Shown here: in pieces, positions 8,933-16,950 of the stretch
Position numbering within the stretch: the first letter of the stretch is position 1
Layout of the letters: the number at the start of each line of letters is the position of its first letter
From: Candidatus Spongiihabitans thiooxidans
GTDB taxonomy: Bacteria; Pseudomonadota; Gammaproteobacteria; Arenicellales; Poriferihabitantaceae
Direction: 5' to 3'
DNA length: 37,119 bases
Assembly (NCBI GenBank): GCA_001543005.1
Contig: LFLB01000001.1
Span: forward strand, 1 to 37,119
Position numbers and translations under genes: made by a program
The notes under the pieces: generated by a model
Database searches by the model: none
Told to the model about the DNA's origin: nothing
Seen by the model: only the letters and a program-made list of their open reading frames with translations

Positions 8933-9988
8933 ATGGCAAGCATTAGAATTAAAGAAGTTTTTAAAAGTTTTTATAAAACAAAAATTATTCACGGCATATC
9001 TATTGATATTCAAGAAGGCGAGTTTTTGGTCATAGTAGGGCCTTCTGGTTGCGGTAAATCTACTTTGCTTCGAATGGTTGCTGGTTTAGAAACCGTTAGT
9101 GCAGGTGAAATTTTTATCAATGGCAGAATGGTAAATGAAGATGAGCCGATGGAACGTAATGTAGCCATGGTCTTCCAAAACTATGCGCTTTACCCTCACA
9201 TGAATGTGTTTAATAACATGGCTTACGGTCTTAAAATTGCTGGAACATCAAAAAAAGAAATCAAAACACGGGTGGATAATGCAGCCAGCATCCTTCAACT
9301 TGAAGATCTTTTGGAACGCAAGCCGCGCGACCTTTCAGGCGGTCAAAGACAAAGAGTCGCAATGGGACGTGCAATCGTAAGAAAGCCTGATGTATTTTTA
9401 TTTGATGAGCCGCTCTCAAATCTGGATGCAAAACTAAGAGTAAAAATGCGACTGGAAATCAAAGCACTTCAGCGAAGCCTTAAAACAACTTCCCTGTATG
9501 TAACTCATGATCAAGTAGAAGCAATGACTCTAGCCGATAGAATGGTTGTCATGAACAATGGCAAGGCAGAGCAAATTGGCGTGCCATTAGAAGTTTATGA
9601 TTATCCAGCAACTCTTTTTGTGGCACAATTTATTGGCAGTCCATCCATGAATATTTTCAAGGGAAATTCAAATAATAACGCTGTAACATTTGGAGACAGT
9701 ATTGAGATATCCAGTAAAACTCGATTTGATGGCGAGGTATTTGTTGGCATCAGACCAGAACATTTAATTGTTGATCCTGACGGACTCCTTACTGTTCGGT
9801 TAAAAATAACAGAACCTTTGGGCGCTAATACTTTAGTTTATGGCACAGTAAAAGGCACCAATGAAGAAGTGGTCATTAGTTTACCTGGCACTGTTGAAAT
9901 CGACTCCCTGAAAAATGAAATGCGTCTATCATTCCAAAATAAAAACATTCATATTTTTGATCGAAAAACAAACAAAAGAATTGGATAG
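8933..9988 (+). CDS. ugpC: glycerol-3-phosphate ABC transporter ATP-binding protein
   Basis: 351 aa from the ATG at 8933 (MASIRIKEVF). A TTG seven codons earlier would overlap ugpE and is less likely. The CUT1-type ATPase has Walker A GPSGCGKST, the Q-loop VFQNYALYPHM, signature LSGGQRQRV and Walker B VFLFDEPLSNLD. The C-terminal regulatory OB domain has GIRPEHL. It energises G3P import. Visibly AT-rich codon use sets this operon apart from glnS and the TRAP genes. Confidence 0.92.
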   Translation: MASIRIKEVFKSFYKTKIIHGISIDIQEGEFLVIVGPSGCGKSTLLRMVAGLETVSAGEIFINGRMVNEDEPMERNVAMVFQNYALYPHMNVFNNMAYGLKIAGTSKKEIKTRVDNAASILQLEDLLERKPRDLSGGQRQRVAMGRAIVRKPDVFLFDEPLSNLDAKLRVKMRLEIKALQRSLKTTSLYVTHDQVEAMTLADRMVVMNNGKAEQIGVPLEVYDYPATLFVAQFIGSPSMNIFKGNSNNNAVTFGDSIEISSKTRFDGEVFVGIRPEHLIVDPDGLLTVRLKITEPLGANTLVYGTVKGTNEEVVISLPGTVEIDSLKNEMRLSFQNKNIHIFDRKTNKRIG

Positions 9989-10009
9989 TATCATCATAAG
10001 GTTTTAGTC

Positions 10010-10132
10010 CAAGGCATTATGCGCCTAATTTGTACATCAACAATAAATCTGAGCGGCATATCCTGCGCATCCACGGCCAAATGTATCTTTGTGTTCAGCT
10101 CTGTTTTGTCACTGTGATTCCAATTATTATCG
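10010..10132 (-). pseudogene. IS5-family transposase fragment
   Basis: Read on the minus strand from just after the HAD stop codon, one frame gives NNWNHSDKTELNTK followed directly by IHLAVDAQDMPLRFIV. These are the characteristic residues around the first catalytic Asp of IS5-type transposases. After FIV the similarity stops and the frame closes (TGA near 10010). About 40 residues remain and no terminal repeats are visible. The scrap occupies the whole gap between the convergent ugpC and HAD genes and marks a past insertion or deletion at the junction of the two importer operons. Confidence 0.7.
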
Positions 10133-11032
10133 CTATATTGTAGGCATAATATAATCTGGATTTATGCCAGAAATATTAGTAAATTGAGTCACATTCTCAT
10201 TAGAGTAAACGCCAAAATCGGTAACTAATGCAGTTGTTAGCCCATAAGATTTCCCGCCAAGAATATCGGTATGAAGCGTATCGCCTACCATGAGCACCCG
10301 GTTTTTCTCTATTTTGTTTAAGCGTGTAAATGCCAGATCAAAAATGTTGTTGAAGGGCTTGCCAAAGAAAATTGGCTCAATTCCCAGCAATTGCGTTAAT
10401 TGATGCGCGAAAAAACCGGGTTCTAAGCTTAATCCATCTTCGTGAGGTGCAACAATGTCCGGGTTTCCAACTATTACTGGGCGCGGATTATTGCGTAAAC
10501 TTTCAATCAATAAGGCTTGATTCTCGTTCGTCCACTGCAAACTACTTAATAAAATAAACCCACAAACTTTATCAAAATCTGCACTATTATTTTTCAATAT
10601 GATTGATTTAACTTGAAGCTCTTCTATTTTCGAGCAGTCAGCTGCCATAACACCCCAATAGCCTTGCCGCATTTTTTCTAGTGCGAGTTTCAAAGTAGCA
10701 CGGCTAGAAATTATATCGTCTTCGCAAAAACGATACCCCAGCCGTCTATATTTAGCCAGCGCTTGGCCGGATGCTAAAGTTGCCCCATTGGTTAATACCA
10801 TTACCTTTTTTCCTGATGCTTGCAAGGCAGATACTCGCTGCCGTGCAGTTACAATCGCTGTGTTTCCGATATTAAGAACGCCGAATGCATCAAGCAAGAA
10901 AACGTCAAATTTATCTGTAATAGCGCTGAGTGATTTTATTTGTTTCGATTGCTTCGGAAAAGTACTGTGTGGCAGTGAATCTCGAACCCGTTCATATTGT
11001 TTAAAAGCCCAGTTACTACTGGTTTGTATCAT
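10133..11032 (-). CDS. HAD-superfamily class IIA phosphatase (NagD-like)
   Basis: 299 aa. HAD motif I is LLDAFGVL with the nucleophile D48. The usual second Asp of DxD is Phe here. Motif II is VLTNGA, and motif III/IV is FGKPFNN followed by VLMVGDTLHTDI. The cap between motifs II and III is of the class IIA type, as in NagD and glycerol-3-phosphate phosphatases (TIGR01459-like). It is the last gene of the phnD-C-E-E operon, starting one base after the phnE stop. Inference: it dephosphorylates a compound brought in by the Phn or Ugp importer. The substrate cannot be read from sequence. Confidence 0.8.
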   Translation of the reverse strand: MIQTSSNWAFKQYERVRDSLPHSTFPKQSKQIKSLSAITDKFDVFLLDAFGVLNIGNTAIVTARQRVSALQASGKKVMVLTNGATLASGQALAKYRRLGYRFCEDDIISSRATLKLALEKMRQGYWGVMAADCSKIEELQVKSIILKNNSADFDKVCGFILLSSLQWTNENQALLIESLRNNPRPVIVGNPDIVAPHEDGLSLEPGFFAHQLTQLLGIEPIFFGKPFNNIFDLAFTRLNKIEKNRVLMVGDTLHTDILGGKSYGLTTALVTDFGVYSNENVTQFTNISGINPDYIMPTI

Positions 11033-11033
11033 G

Positions 11034-11849
11034 CTAAATTATTGCTCCCCGTGCTTTTGCAGAAACCGCTTCGCTAACAACCACTGCAGCTAAAATAACA
11101 ACAAGAATCAAGCTGACTTGTGACCAGGCCAGCGTATTAAGCGACCCTTGAAGCTGGAGTCCAATGCCGCCCGCGCCGACTAACCCAAGAACAGTAGATT
11201 CTCGCAAATTAATGTCCCATCGAAAAATGGCAATTCCTGCAAAAGCGGGCATAATTTGCGGGACAATGCCATACGTCATCACCTGCCAACGGCTTGCCCC
11301 GGTTGCTGTAATGGCCTCTACTTGGGTGTAATCAATCTCCTCAATTGCTTCATATAATAATTTTGCACAAAAACCAATTGAGCGAATTCCAATTGCGATG
11401 AGCCCGGCAAAAACACCTGGCCCGATTATTGCTACTAAAAGCAGTGCCCATATTAAGGAATTTATAGATCGAGTTGAAACAATAACAAGCAAAGCAAACG
11501 GACGGACGAAAAGAGTCGATGGCGTGGTATTTCGTGCTGCCATAAAAGCAATTGGTACAGCCATTAATAAAGCCAAAACTGTGCCAAGAGTAGCTATATT
11601 TAATGTATCCCAAAGGGGCCGCCACAATGTTGATAAATATTCCCAACGCGGCGGCATCGCACGGCTACCAATGTCCGCAGCGATTCGTGGGGCATCCCAT
11701 ACAAAAAACCAAGTGGTTACCTCAGAAATTTGTTGCCAGCTCCACATAAAAATAGCCGCTCCGAATAACCAGCTGGCCCAAATTTTGAATTGCGCTTTAC
11801 GGTCGCGACGTTGCCACACTTTCAGATCATTTTTCTTTAAAACTACCAT
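11034..11849 (-). CDS. phnE: phosphonate-type ABC transporter permease (second PhnE)
   Basis: 271 aa with about six membrane helices. The permease signature EAITATGASRWQVM and the following [18 protein letters not shown] are hallmarks of PhnE/PtxC permeases. It probably forms a heterodimeric channel with the adjacent PhnE-like protein, a common arrangement (PhnE1/PhnE2). Its start codon overlaps the stop of the upstream permease by one base. The imported compound may be a phosphonate, phosphite or phosphate ester; the permease does not decide this. Confidence 0.88.
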   Translation of the reverse strand: MVVLKKNDLKVWQRRDRKAQFKIWASWLFGAAIFMWSWQQISEVTTWFFVWDAPRIAADIGSRAMPPRWEYLSTLWRPLWDTLNIATLGTVLALLMAVPIAFMAARNTTPSTLFVRPFALLVIVSTRSINSLIWALLLVAIIGPGVFAGLIAIGIRSIGFCAKLLYEAIEEIDYTQVEAITATGASRWQVMTYGIVPQIMPAFAGIAIFRWDINLRESTVLGLVGAGGIGLQLQGSLNTLAWSQVSLILVVILAAVVVSEAVSAKARGAII

Positions 11850-12661
11850 TATCGCATCTTGAATCGGACGATGCCTGAAAGATATTCTAATACCATCACC
11901 GTGCCGATTATCACCAATAAAATTGCAGCGGCGGTATCAAATTCATATCGATCAAAAGCGGTATTTAAAGTAGCCCCTATTCCGCCAGCACCAACCAGGC
12001 CTAGAACTGCTGATTCGCGAAAATTAATATCCAGCCGATACATAGACAGCCCAATCAACCGAGGCAACACTTGCGGAAAAATACCGTAATCAAAGCGTTG
12101 TAACCAGGTTGCGCCGGTTGACCTTACCGCTTCCGCTTGTATTTTATCTATATTTTCGATTTCTTCTGCCAATAATTTTGAAAGAAAACCAATGGTGGCG
12201 AAGCTAAGCGTTAAAAATCCTGCTAAAGGACCGAAGCCGAAGATGGCCACAAGCAAAATTGCCAATACAATTTCATTTAAAGCGCGCGAGAACGTTATAA
12301 TGCCACGGCAAAGTAAATAAACTGGAAGAATTGAAATGTTGTTCGCAGCACCAAGACCGATTGGTACTGAAAGTGCAATTCCGACAGCTGTTGAAGCCAT
12401 CGTAATTACCGCGCTTTCAATAAGACCTTCTCGAATGTCAGTTGCTCTTGAGCTTAAATCTGGGCTGGCAAATGCCAGCACAAAGCGCCAACCATGCTCT
12501 AGCCCATCGTAAACACGAGACCAATTAACTTCAATAGAACTAAAAGCGGCTACTAAATAAAGTAGTACACAGATAACTAATGTCCAACGAAGAACCGGGG
12601 ATTTTATGAATGGTGGCTTGCTCCATGCTTGACCTAGTTTTAGCTCCAGGTTTGAACTCAC
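11849..12661 (-). CDS. phnE: phosphonate-type ABC transporter permease (first PhnE)
   Basis: 270 aa with about six membrane helices. It carries [14 protein letters not shown] and then [18 protein letters not shown], the same signature as its neighbour, so the two are paralogues from an old duplication. Its ATG overlaps the phnC stop by 4 bp (ATGA type), which indicates translational coupling. Confidence 0.88.
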   Translation of the reverse strand: MSSNLELKLGQAWSKPPFIKSPVLRWTLVICVLLYLVAAFSSIEVNWSRVYDGLEHGWRFVLAFASPDLSSRATDIREGLIESAVITMASTAVGIALSVPIGLGAANNISILPVYLLCRGIITFSRALNEIVLAILLVAIFGFGPLAGFLTLSFATIGFLSKLLAEEIENIDKIQAEAVRSTGATWLQRFDYGIFPQVLPRLIGLSMYRLDINFRESAVLGLVGAGGIGATLNTAFDRYEFDTAAAILLVIIGTVMVLEYLSGIVRFKMR

Positions 12662-13434
12662 GCCAAGCTCTCGTCTTTTTTAATTGTATCTTCCCAGTCT
12701 TCTTCACCATATATTTTAGTTAGTTCTTTTTCAGTTAAATCATCAGGCTTACCATCAAATACAATTCTGCCTTGTTCAAGACCAACAATGCGTTGAACAA
12801 AACTTTTCGCTAATACAACATCGTGAATATTCACAATTGCTGCCAATTTTCTTTCTTCACACATTTCGCAGATTAAACGCATAATCTGACGAGAAGTTTT
12901 CGGATCCAGGGATGCGGTAGGCTCGTCCACAAGCAATAAGGCGGGGTCTTGAATTAGTGCTCTGGCAATTCCAACTCGTTGTCGTTGACCTCCAGAAAGC
13001 TCGTCTGCGCGCTTATCGGTCATGTCTAGTAATTCCACTCTGTCAAGTAAGCGAAAAGCCTCATCGATATCTTTTTGAGGAAATTTACGTAAAAAGCTAC
13101 GCACAAAACTAACGTAGCCTAAGCGGCCAGATAAAACATTTTCCATAACTGTCAGGCGTTCGACTAAAGCATATTCTTGGAAAATCATGCCCATTCGACG
13201 TCTTTGTTGTCGCAACGAATTTCCCTTTAAGCTGGTAATCTCGACATCACCCAAAGTGATGCTGCCAGAAGTAGGCTCCACCAGCCTGTTAATACAGCGA
13301 ATCAGTGTTGATTTTCCCGCTCCAGAAGGCCCGATTAACGCCATAACTTGTCCCTGCGGAACAGTCAAATCAACAGCACTAAGCGCTTTGTCGCCAGTTT
13401 TATATATTTTCGAAAGTTTTTTTAATTGCAACAT
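12658..13434 (-). CDS. phnC: phosphonate-type ABC transporter ATP-binding protein
   Basis: 258 aa. Walker [10 protein letters not shown], signature [15 protein letters not shown], Walker [14 protein letters not shown] and the H-loop NIHD are all present. [17 protein letters not shown] is the Q-loop region typical of PhnC. It drives import through the two PhnE permeases. A terminator-like hairpin separates it from phnD upstream. Confidence 0.9.
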   Translation of the reverse strand: MLQLKKLSKIYKTGDKALSAVDLTVPQGQVMALIGPSGAGKSTLIRCINRLVEPTSGSITLGDVEITSLKGNSLRQQRRRMGMIFQEYALVERLTVMENVLSGRLGYVSFVRSFLRKFPQKDIDEAFRLLDRVELLDMTDKRADELSGGQRQRVGIARALIQDPALLLVDEPTASLDPKTSRQIMRLICEMCEERKLAAIVNIHDVVLAKSFVQRIVGLEQGRIVFDGKPDDLTEKELTKIYGEEDWEDTIKKDESLA

Positions 13435-13451
13435 ATCGCCCTAACAATCGT

Positions 13452-13483
13452 AAAAAATGCAACCCCTAGATAAAGAGTTGCAT
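13452..13483 (-). terminator. attenuator-like hairpin between phnD and phnC
   Basis: On the minus strand ATGCAAC (13483-13477) pairs with GTTGCAT (13463-13457), and a run of T continues to 13452. The 7-bp stem is modest and the loop is 13 nt. It looks like a leaky intrinsic terminator that would keep most transcripts to the binding-protein gene. Confidence 0.5.
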
Positions 13484-13496
13484 CTATATGAATTGC

Positions 13497-14465
13497 TTAC
13501 TTACAGGCGTAGGAAACTCCATTAGCTGAATCAATTTTACGGATAACATCCCAGAAATCCTTGTAATTCATTTTCAAAAATTGACCTTCGTTGGATTTTT
13601 CGAACTCTTTCTGCAAGCTACTACCTTCCCATTCGAAAGAGAAGAACGCCTCACGAATGCTCGATTGCAAGTCCGGTGTTAGATTATAGACCGTGCCAAA
13701 CCCTGTAGTTGGGAAAGTTTGCGACTTATAGATAGAGATTACCTGATCAGCTTTAACAACGCCTCGACTAATCATGCGTGATAAAACTGAATTCGCAATT
13801 GATGCTGCTTGATAGTCTTTGTTAGCTACCCCTAGAATTGAGTTATCATGTTTGCCGGAAAAAACTGCTTTAAAATCTCTATCGGGTATCATGCCAAAAT
13901 CACCCTTTAAGATCGCGCTTGGTGCCTTAAATCCAGAGTTTGATGTAGGGGAGGTAAATGCCAATTCCTTGCCCTTAATGTCTTCGACTTTCATAATTCC
14001 AGAACCTGGATAAGTCAATATTTCCATTTCATAGCCAAAGTTTCCGTCAAGCGAAGCCATTATTGTAAAAGGCTGAAAGCCTGCACAATTGACTGCGAGC
14101 GGATTAGAGCCCGTATTAAAACCAGCAACATGCAATCGACCAGAACGCATTGCCTCAATCTGAGCGGCATTGCTTTGAACCGGGAAAAACAACACTTTTT
14201 TACCAGTCACTTTTTCCATATGCACCAAGAAATCAGACCAAACTTCTTTATAAACGGCTGGGTCTTCTACTGGCGTATAGGCAAATATCAACGTATCTGG
14301 ATTAAGCCATTGTGATGAATCAGTGGGAGTATCCGCAACCAAGTCGCTATTTTCATCACAGTAGCGCGCGTCTAATGTGCCTCTTGGGCAATGATTAGTG
14401 GCAAACGCTGTAGACGCAAATGCGATGGCAACAACACAAACCAACCATAAAAATGATTTTTTCAT
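13497..14465 (-). CDS. phnD: phosphate/phosphite/phosphonate ABC transporter substrate-binding protein
   Basis: 322 aa with a signal peptide (about residues 1-22, cleavage after TAFA). The PhnD fold shows in LIFAYTPVEDPAVY, the FFPVQSNAAQIEAM block, GRLHVAGFNTGSN and the ligand-binding TSPTSNSGFKAPS. The mature N-terminus contains CPRGTLDARYCDENSDLVAD, with two Cys and an Asp-rich, possibly calcium-binding stretch. This extra is common in the marine PhnD-like clade as I know it. Known members bind phosphonates, phosphite or related esters. The ribosome binding site AGGAG lies 8 bp before the ATG. A good promoter and a palindrome precede it. Confidence 0.88.
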   Translation of the reverse strand: MKKSFLWLVCVVAIAFASTAFATNHCPRGTLDARYCDENSDLVADTPTDSSQWLNPDTLIFAYTPVEDPAVYKEVWSDFLVHMEKVTGKKVLFFPVQSNAAQIEAMRSGRLHVAGFNTGSNPLAVNCAGFQPFTIMASLDGNFGYEMEILTYPGSGIMKVEDIKGKELAFTSPTSNSGFKAPSAILKGDFGMIPDRDFKAVFSGKHDNSILGVANKDYQAASIANSVLSRMISRGVVKADQVISIYKSQTFPTTGFGTVYNLTPDLQSSIREAFFSFEWEGSSLQKEFEKSNEGQFLKMNYKDFWDVIRKIDSANGVSYACK

Positions 14466-14506
14466 TAAATTTCTCCTGTTTTAATTGATTATTAGGTTGC
14501 ATAGGT

Positions 14507-14522
14507 ATGTTGCATGCAACAT
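14507..14522 (-). promoter_or_regulatory. phnD operator: perfect 16-bp palindrome
   Basis: ATGTTGCATGCAACAT is its own reverse complement. It lies in the phnD leader, 42 bp before the ATG and about 45 bp downstream of the predicted -10. A roadblock-type repressor site is the simplest reading. The regulator is not in the window. Confidence 0.5.
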
Positions 14523-14567
14523 CGTGAAAATATTCTATTCCGATCACGAAACCCAGTATCTACACAT

Positions 14568-14595
14568 GCTATACAATATTATGCTTGCATGTCAA
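14568..14595 (-). promoter_or_regulatory. phnD operon promoter
   Basis: On the minus strand a perfect TTGACA (14595-14590) is followed after 16 bp by TATAGC (14573-14568). It should drive phnD-phnC-phnE-phnE and the HAD gene. No convincing Pho box overlaps it. Confidence 0.6.
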
Positions 14596-14609
14596 GCCGT
14601 TGTATAAGT

Positions 14610-14890
14610 CTACGGATTCAACCCTGAAGTGCAACAGAGGGTGGTATGCCGAATAGCACTTGATTTTGCCTCTGGTTGATCTTTTATGAGGAGGCTTACA
14701 GGAGATTGCAGTCCGATGCTATGGCGTGGCAAGGTGAAGTTGTAATTGAGCAGCCACTTGGCCAGTGTACAGTTGAATTCGGCTAGGTCGGTGAACAGCA
14801 AGCCTGCCGAGGCCTTGCATGGTTTTACTAACAGCGTTTCATTACGTGGTGTGCAGGGTAGGTGAAAGCGGTAGTGGAAGCTATTTAATT
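14610..14890 (-). pseudogene. degraded IS481/IS3-type transposase, C-terminal end
   Basis: The minus-strand frame contains GLLFTDLAEFN followed by LAKWLLNYNFTLPRHSIG. This corresponds to the C-terminal integrase-core pattern WLxxYNxxRPHxSLG. Upstream, NETLLVKP resembles the ERFNxTL motif but the spacing is disturbed. No catalytic DDE residues remain. It borders the phosphorus-acquisition block on its right and suggests that the block arrived by, or was trimmed by, transposition. Confidence 0.65.
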
Positions 14891-14964
14891 GACACTGACT
14901 CTCTCAATAGCCGTTAAATTGTTATCTTGTCCATTACTGTCCATCCATGTAAATACCGAAAAAG

Positions 14965-15585
14965 CTATGTCACCCGAACGGGTATCTGCCGGCTTATTTC
15001 ATACATTAGGCTGGTCTGCATATCTCCATAGCCGACAAATCGGTATTCGTATTCCAGGTTTAGATGCCTGGCGGCTTCCCGGGCTTTTTCCTGTAACTCG
15101 GAGTTTTCGGTTTGTGCGATGTACACCAGTTTTTCGTAGTTGCCGAAGACAAACTCCACCATATATTCACGCCGATTCAGTGCTAATGCTTTCCACACAA
15201 ATTTCTCAAAGTGCTGGCAAAAGAAATCGGTTAGATAAAAAGTCCGAATCTCGTTTTCACCCCATTCAGCATAGATTGCATTTCCGGTAAAAAATGAAAA
15301 ACAGTGGGCCCGGCGATACGCTCGACACCTTCTTCTAAAACGCTGTCGATGCCACCTCCGGTCCCGCAATCTCCATACATAACAAAAATATTTTCGAATC
15401 TGTGGCGGTTTTCCCGGATTTTTTACGCAACGCTTTGGGAATCAATTGCGGAGTATGGTGATACTTTGCTGGCAGGCAGGTAAGCTCAAGATGTTCCCAA
15501 TGGTTTATTTTTATGAGCGCAACCAATTCATGGCTCAACGCACCGCGCAGGCGATAATCAGGGTTTTCTTGGTTGCTTCATTCAT
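14965..15585 (-). pseudogene. DUF1638 family protein, broken by three frameshifts
   Basis: Starting at the ATG at 15585, the frame reads MNEATKKTLIIAC. It continues in other frames through HLELTCLPAKYHHTPQLIP, VMYGDCGTGGGIDSV, GPHCFSFFTG, FYLTDFF and FVFGNYEKLVYIAQ. Together these give an almost complete DUF1638 protein of about 205 aa. Three lesions break it: a 2-bp excess near 15545-15548, a missing base in a T-run at 15419-15424, and a missing base at GGGCCC 15306-15311. The family is often found beside corrinoid methyltransferases for methylamines or betaines (recalled). None of those is here, so the gene may have lost its partners and decayed. Two of the lesions are in homopolymers, so some could be assembly errors. 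Confidence 0.7.
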
Positions 15586-15615
15586 TTTTCATGACACCAA
15601 TTTTCATGACACCAA
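15586..15615. repeat. 15-bp tandem duplication
   Basis: TTTTCATGACACCAA occurs twice in perfect tandem (15586-15600, 15601-15615). It straddles the dapE stop region and the start of the DUF1638 pseudogene. Because dapE ends at 15604, the duplication may have altered its last codons. Confidence 0.9.
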
Positions 15616-16806
15616 TAGCCGGGTCAGGATGTTTTCATAACATGCCGATAATAAATCGAGATCGGTGGTCGAGACCTGTTCATTGATTTGGTGGATGGTG
15701 GCATTGATTGGACCCAGTTCTACCACCTGAGCACCGCTGGGGGCAATAAATCTTCCATCCGAAGTACCGCCGGTGGCTGACAGGGTTGGCGAGTGGCCAG
15801 TGACCTCGGTAATGCTTGCGACGACCGCATCCACCAATGCGCCGGGGCTGGTTTGGTAGGGATAACCAGGCATTCCCCACTGGATTTCAAAATCCAGATT
15901 ATGTTGGCATAAAATTGCTTCGACTTGTTTTTTTAACTTTACATCGGTTGTTTTCGGGGAATAGCGAAAGTTGAAATCAATCTGAATTTCACCGGGAATA
16001 ACGTTCGATGCACCGGTTCCGCCGTTGATATTGGACAGTTGGAAGCCGGTGGGCGGAAAAAATTCGTTTCGCTTGTTTTCGTCCTGGTTCTCATCCTGGT
16101 CATCGTCTTGGTCCCATTTTCTTGAAACCAGATCGGCAAGGGCGGGCAGGGCGGTGTGTAGCGGATTTACGGCGAGATGGGGATACGCGATGTGGCCCTG
16201 TTTACCTCTGATTATCAACTTTCCGTTGATTGAACCGCGGCGCCCGACCTTTACGGTGTCGCCGCATGTTTCCGAGCTGGTGGGTTCGCCAACAATGCAC
16301 ATATCGATCTTGACATTCCGGGAGTCCAACTCAGCGATCACCGCTTTGGTGCCCCATTTGGCGATGCCTTCCTCGTCGCTTGTGATCAACAAGCCGATGG
16401 TGCCGCGATGATTCCCGCTACTATGATTATGATGAGTTTCAACAAAACGCTCGCATGCGGTTACGAAACAGGCGATGCTACCTTTCATATCCGCGGCGCC
16501 TCTGCCATGCAGCATGCCATCCTGTATCGCACCGTCAAAGGGCGCGATCGACCATTGGTCTAATGGCCCCGTGGGCACCACATCGGTGTGTCCGGCAAAA
16601 ACCACCAATGGCTTTGTCGGCTTGTGATTTCCAAGTTCCCGGGTTGCCCAAAGGTTGGTTACATCGTGGAAGTTGATTTGCTCGCAAACGAAACCAATTT
16701 TACGCAGACGTTGTGATAATAGCTGTTGACAACCTGCATCATTGGGCGTTTCTGATTGCAGGCGGACCAGGTCCCTGGCCAGTTCTACGGTGGCTGAATG
16801 TGACAT
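15604..16806 (-). CDS. dapE: succinyl-diaminopimelate desuccinylase
   Basis: 400 aa from the ATG at 16806 (MSHSATVELA). A 40-residue longer reading is possible but has no homology-like content. It hydrolyses N-succinyl-LL-2,6-diaminopimelate in lysine and peptidoglycan synthesis. M20 peptidase features: H73 in FAGHTDVVP, the bridging D106 in GRGAADMKG, general base E145 and ligand E146 in SDEEG, and a C-terminal metal His in NATIHQINEQV. Two surface loops are enlarged: a His/Ser-rich one near residue 127 and an Asp/Glu/Gln-rich one coded at 16081-16116 that arises from a 12-bp repeat. Neither touches the active-site motifs, so the enzyme should be functional. Confidence 0.9.
   Translation of the reverse strand: MSHSATVELARDLVRLQSETPNDAGCQQLLSQRLRKIGFVCEQINFHDVTNLWATRELGNHKPTKPLVVFAGHTDVVPTGPLDQWSIAPFDGAIQDGMLHGRGAADMKGSIACFVTACERFVETHHNHSSGNHRGTIGLLITSDEEGIAKWGTKAVIAELDSRNVKIDMCIVGEPTSSETCGDTVKVGRRGSINGKLIIRGKQGHIAYPHLAVNPLHTALPALADLVSRKWDQDDDQDENQDENKRNEFFPPTGFQLSNINGGTGASNVIPGEIQIDFNFRYSPKTTDVKLKKQVEAILCQHNLDFEIQWGMPGYPYQTSPGALVDAVVASITEVTGHSPTLSATGGTSDGRFIAPSGAQVVELGPINATIHQINEQVSTTDLDLLSACYENILTRLLVS
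16081..16116. repeat. degenerate 12-bp triplication inside dapE
   Basis: Three 12-bp units beginning GTCCTGG/ATCCTGG/GTCTTGG follow each other. They encode an acidic DQDE-type insertion just before the conserved FPPTGFQ segment. Family members are shorter here. Confidence 0.65.
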
Positions 16807-16950
16807 CGTTGCAATGGAGTGGCTAAATTTTATTGTGCATATTGTAACGATAAAAGCGGATAATGAAGCACGGTATTTCCGCCGTATTTTCACATTGGCG
16901 ATAAATAATCGACGCAAACAATGCATCCAAAATAGATTAAAATAAGTCCG

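Noticed and set aside
14965..15538. Two separate small genes (14965-15369 and 15335-15538)
   Set aside because: Both are pieces of one frameshifted DUF1638 gene; the motifs join in the correct order across frames.
16025..16411. Plus-strand open frame inside dapE with Trp/Ser-rich repeats
   Set aside because: It is the antisense reading of the acidic 12-bp repeat in dapE.
15604..16926. 440-aa version of dapE
   Set aside because: The first 40 residues lie in the divergent promoter region and do not resemble the family; MSHSATVELA is the natural start.
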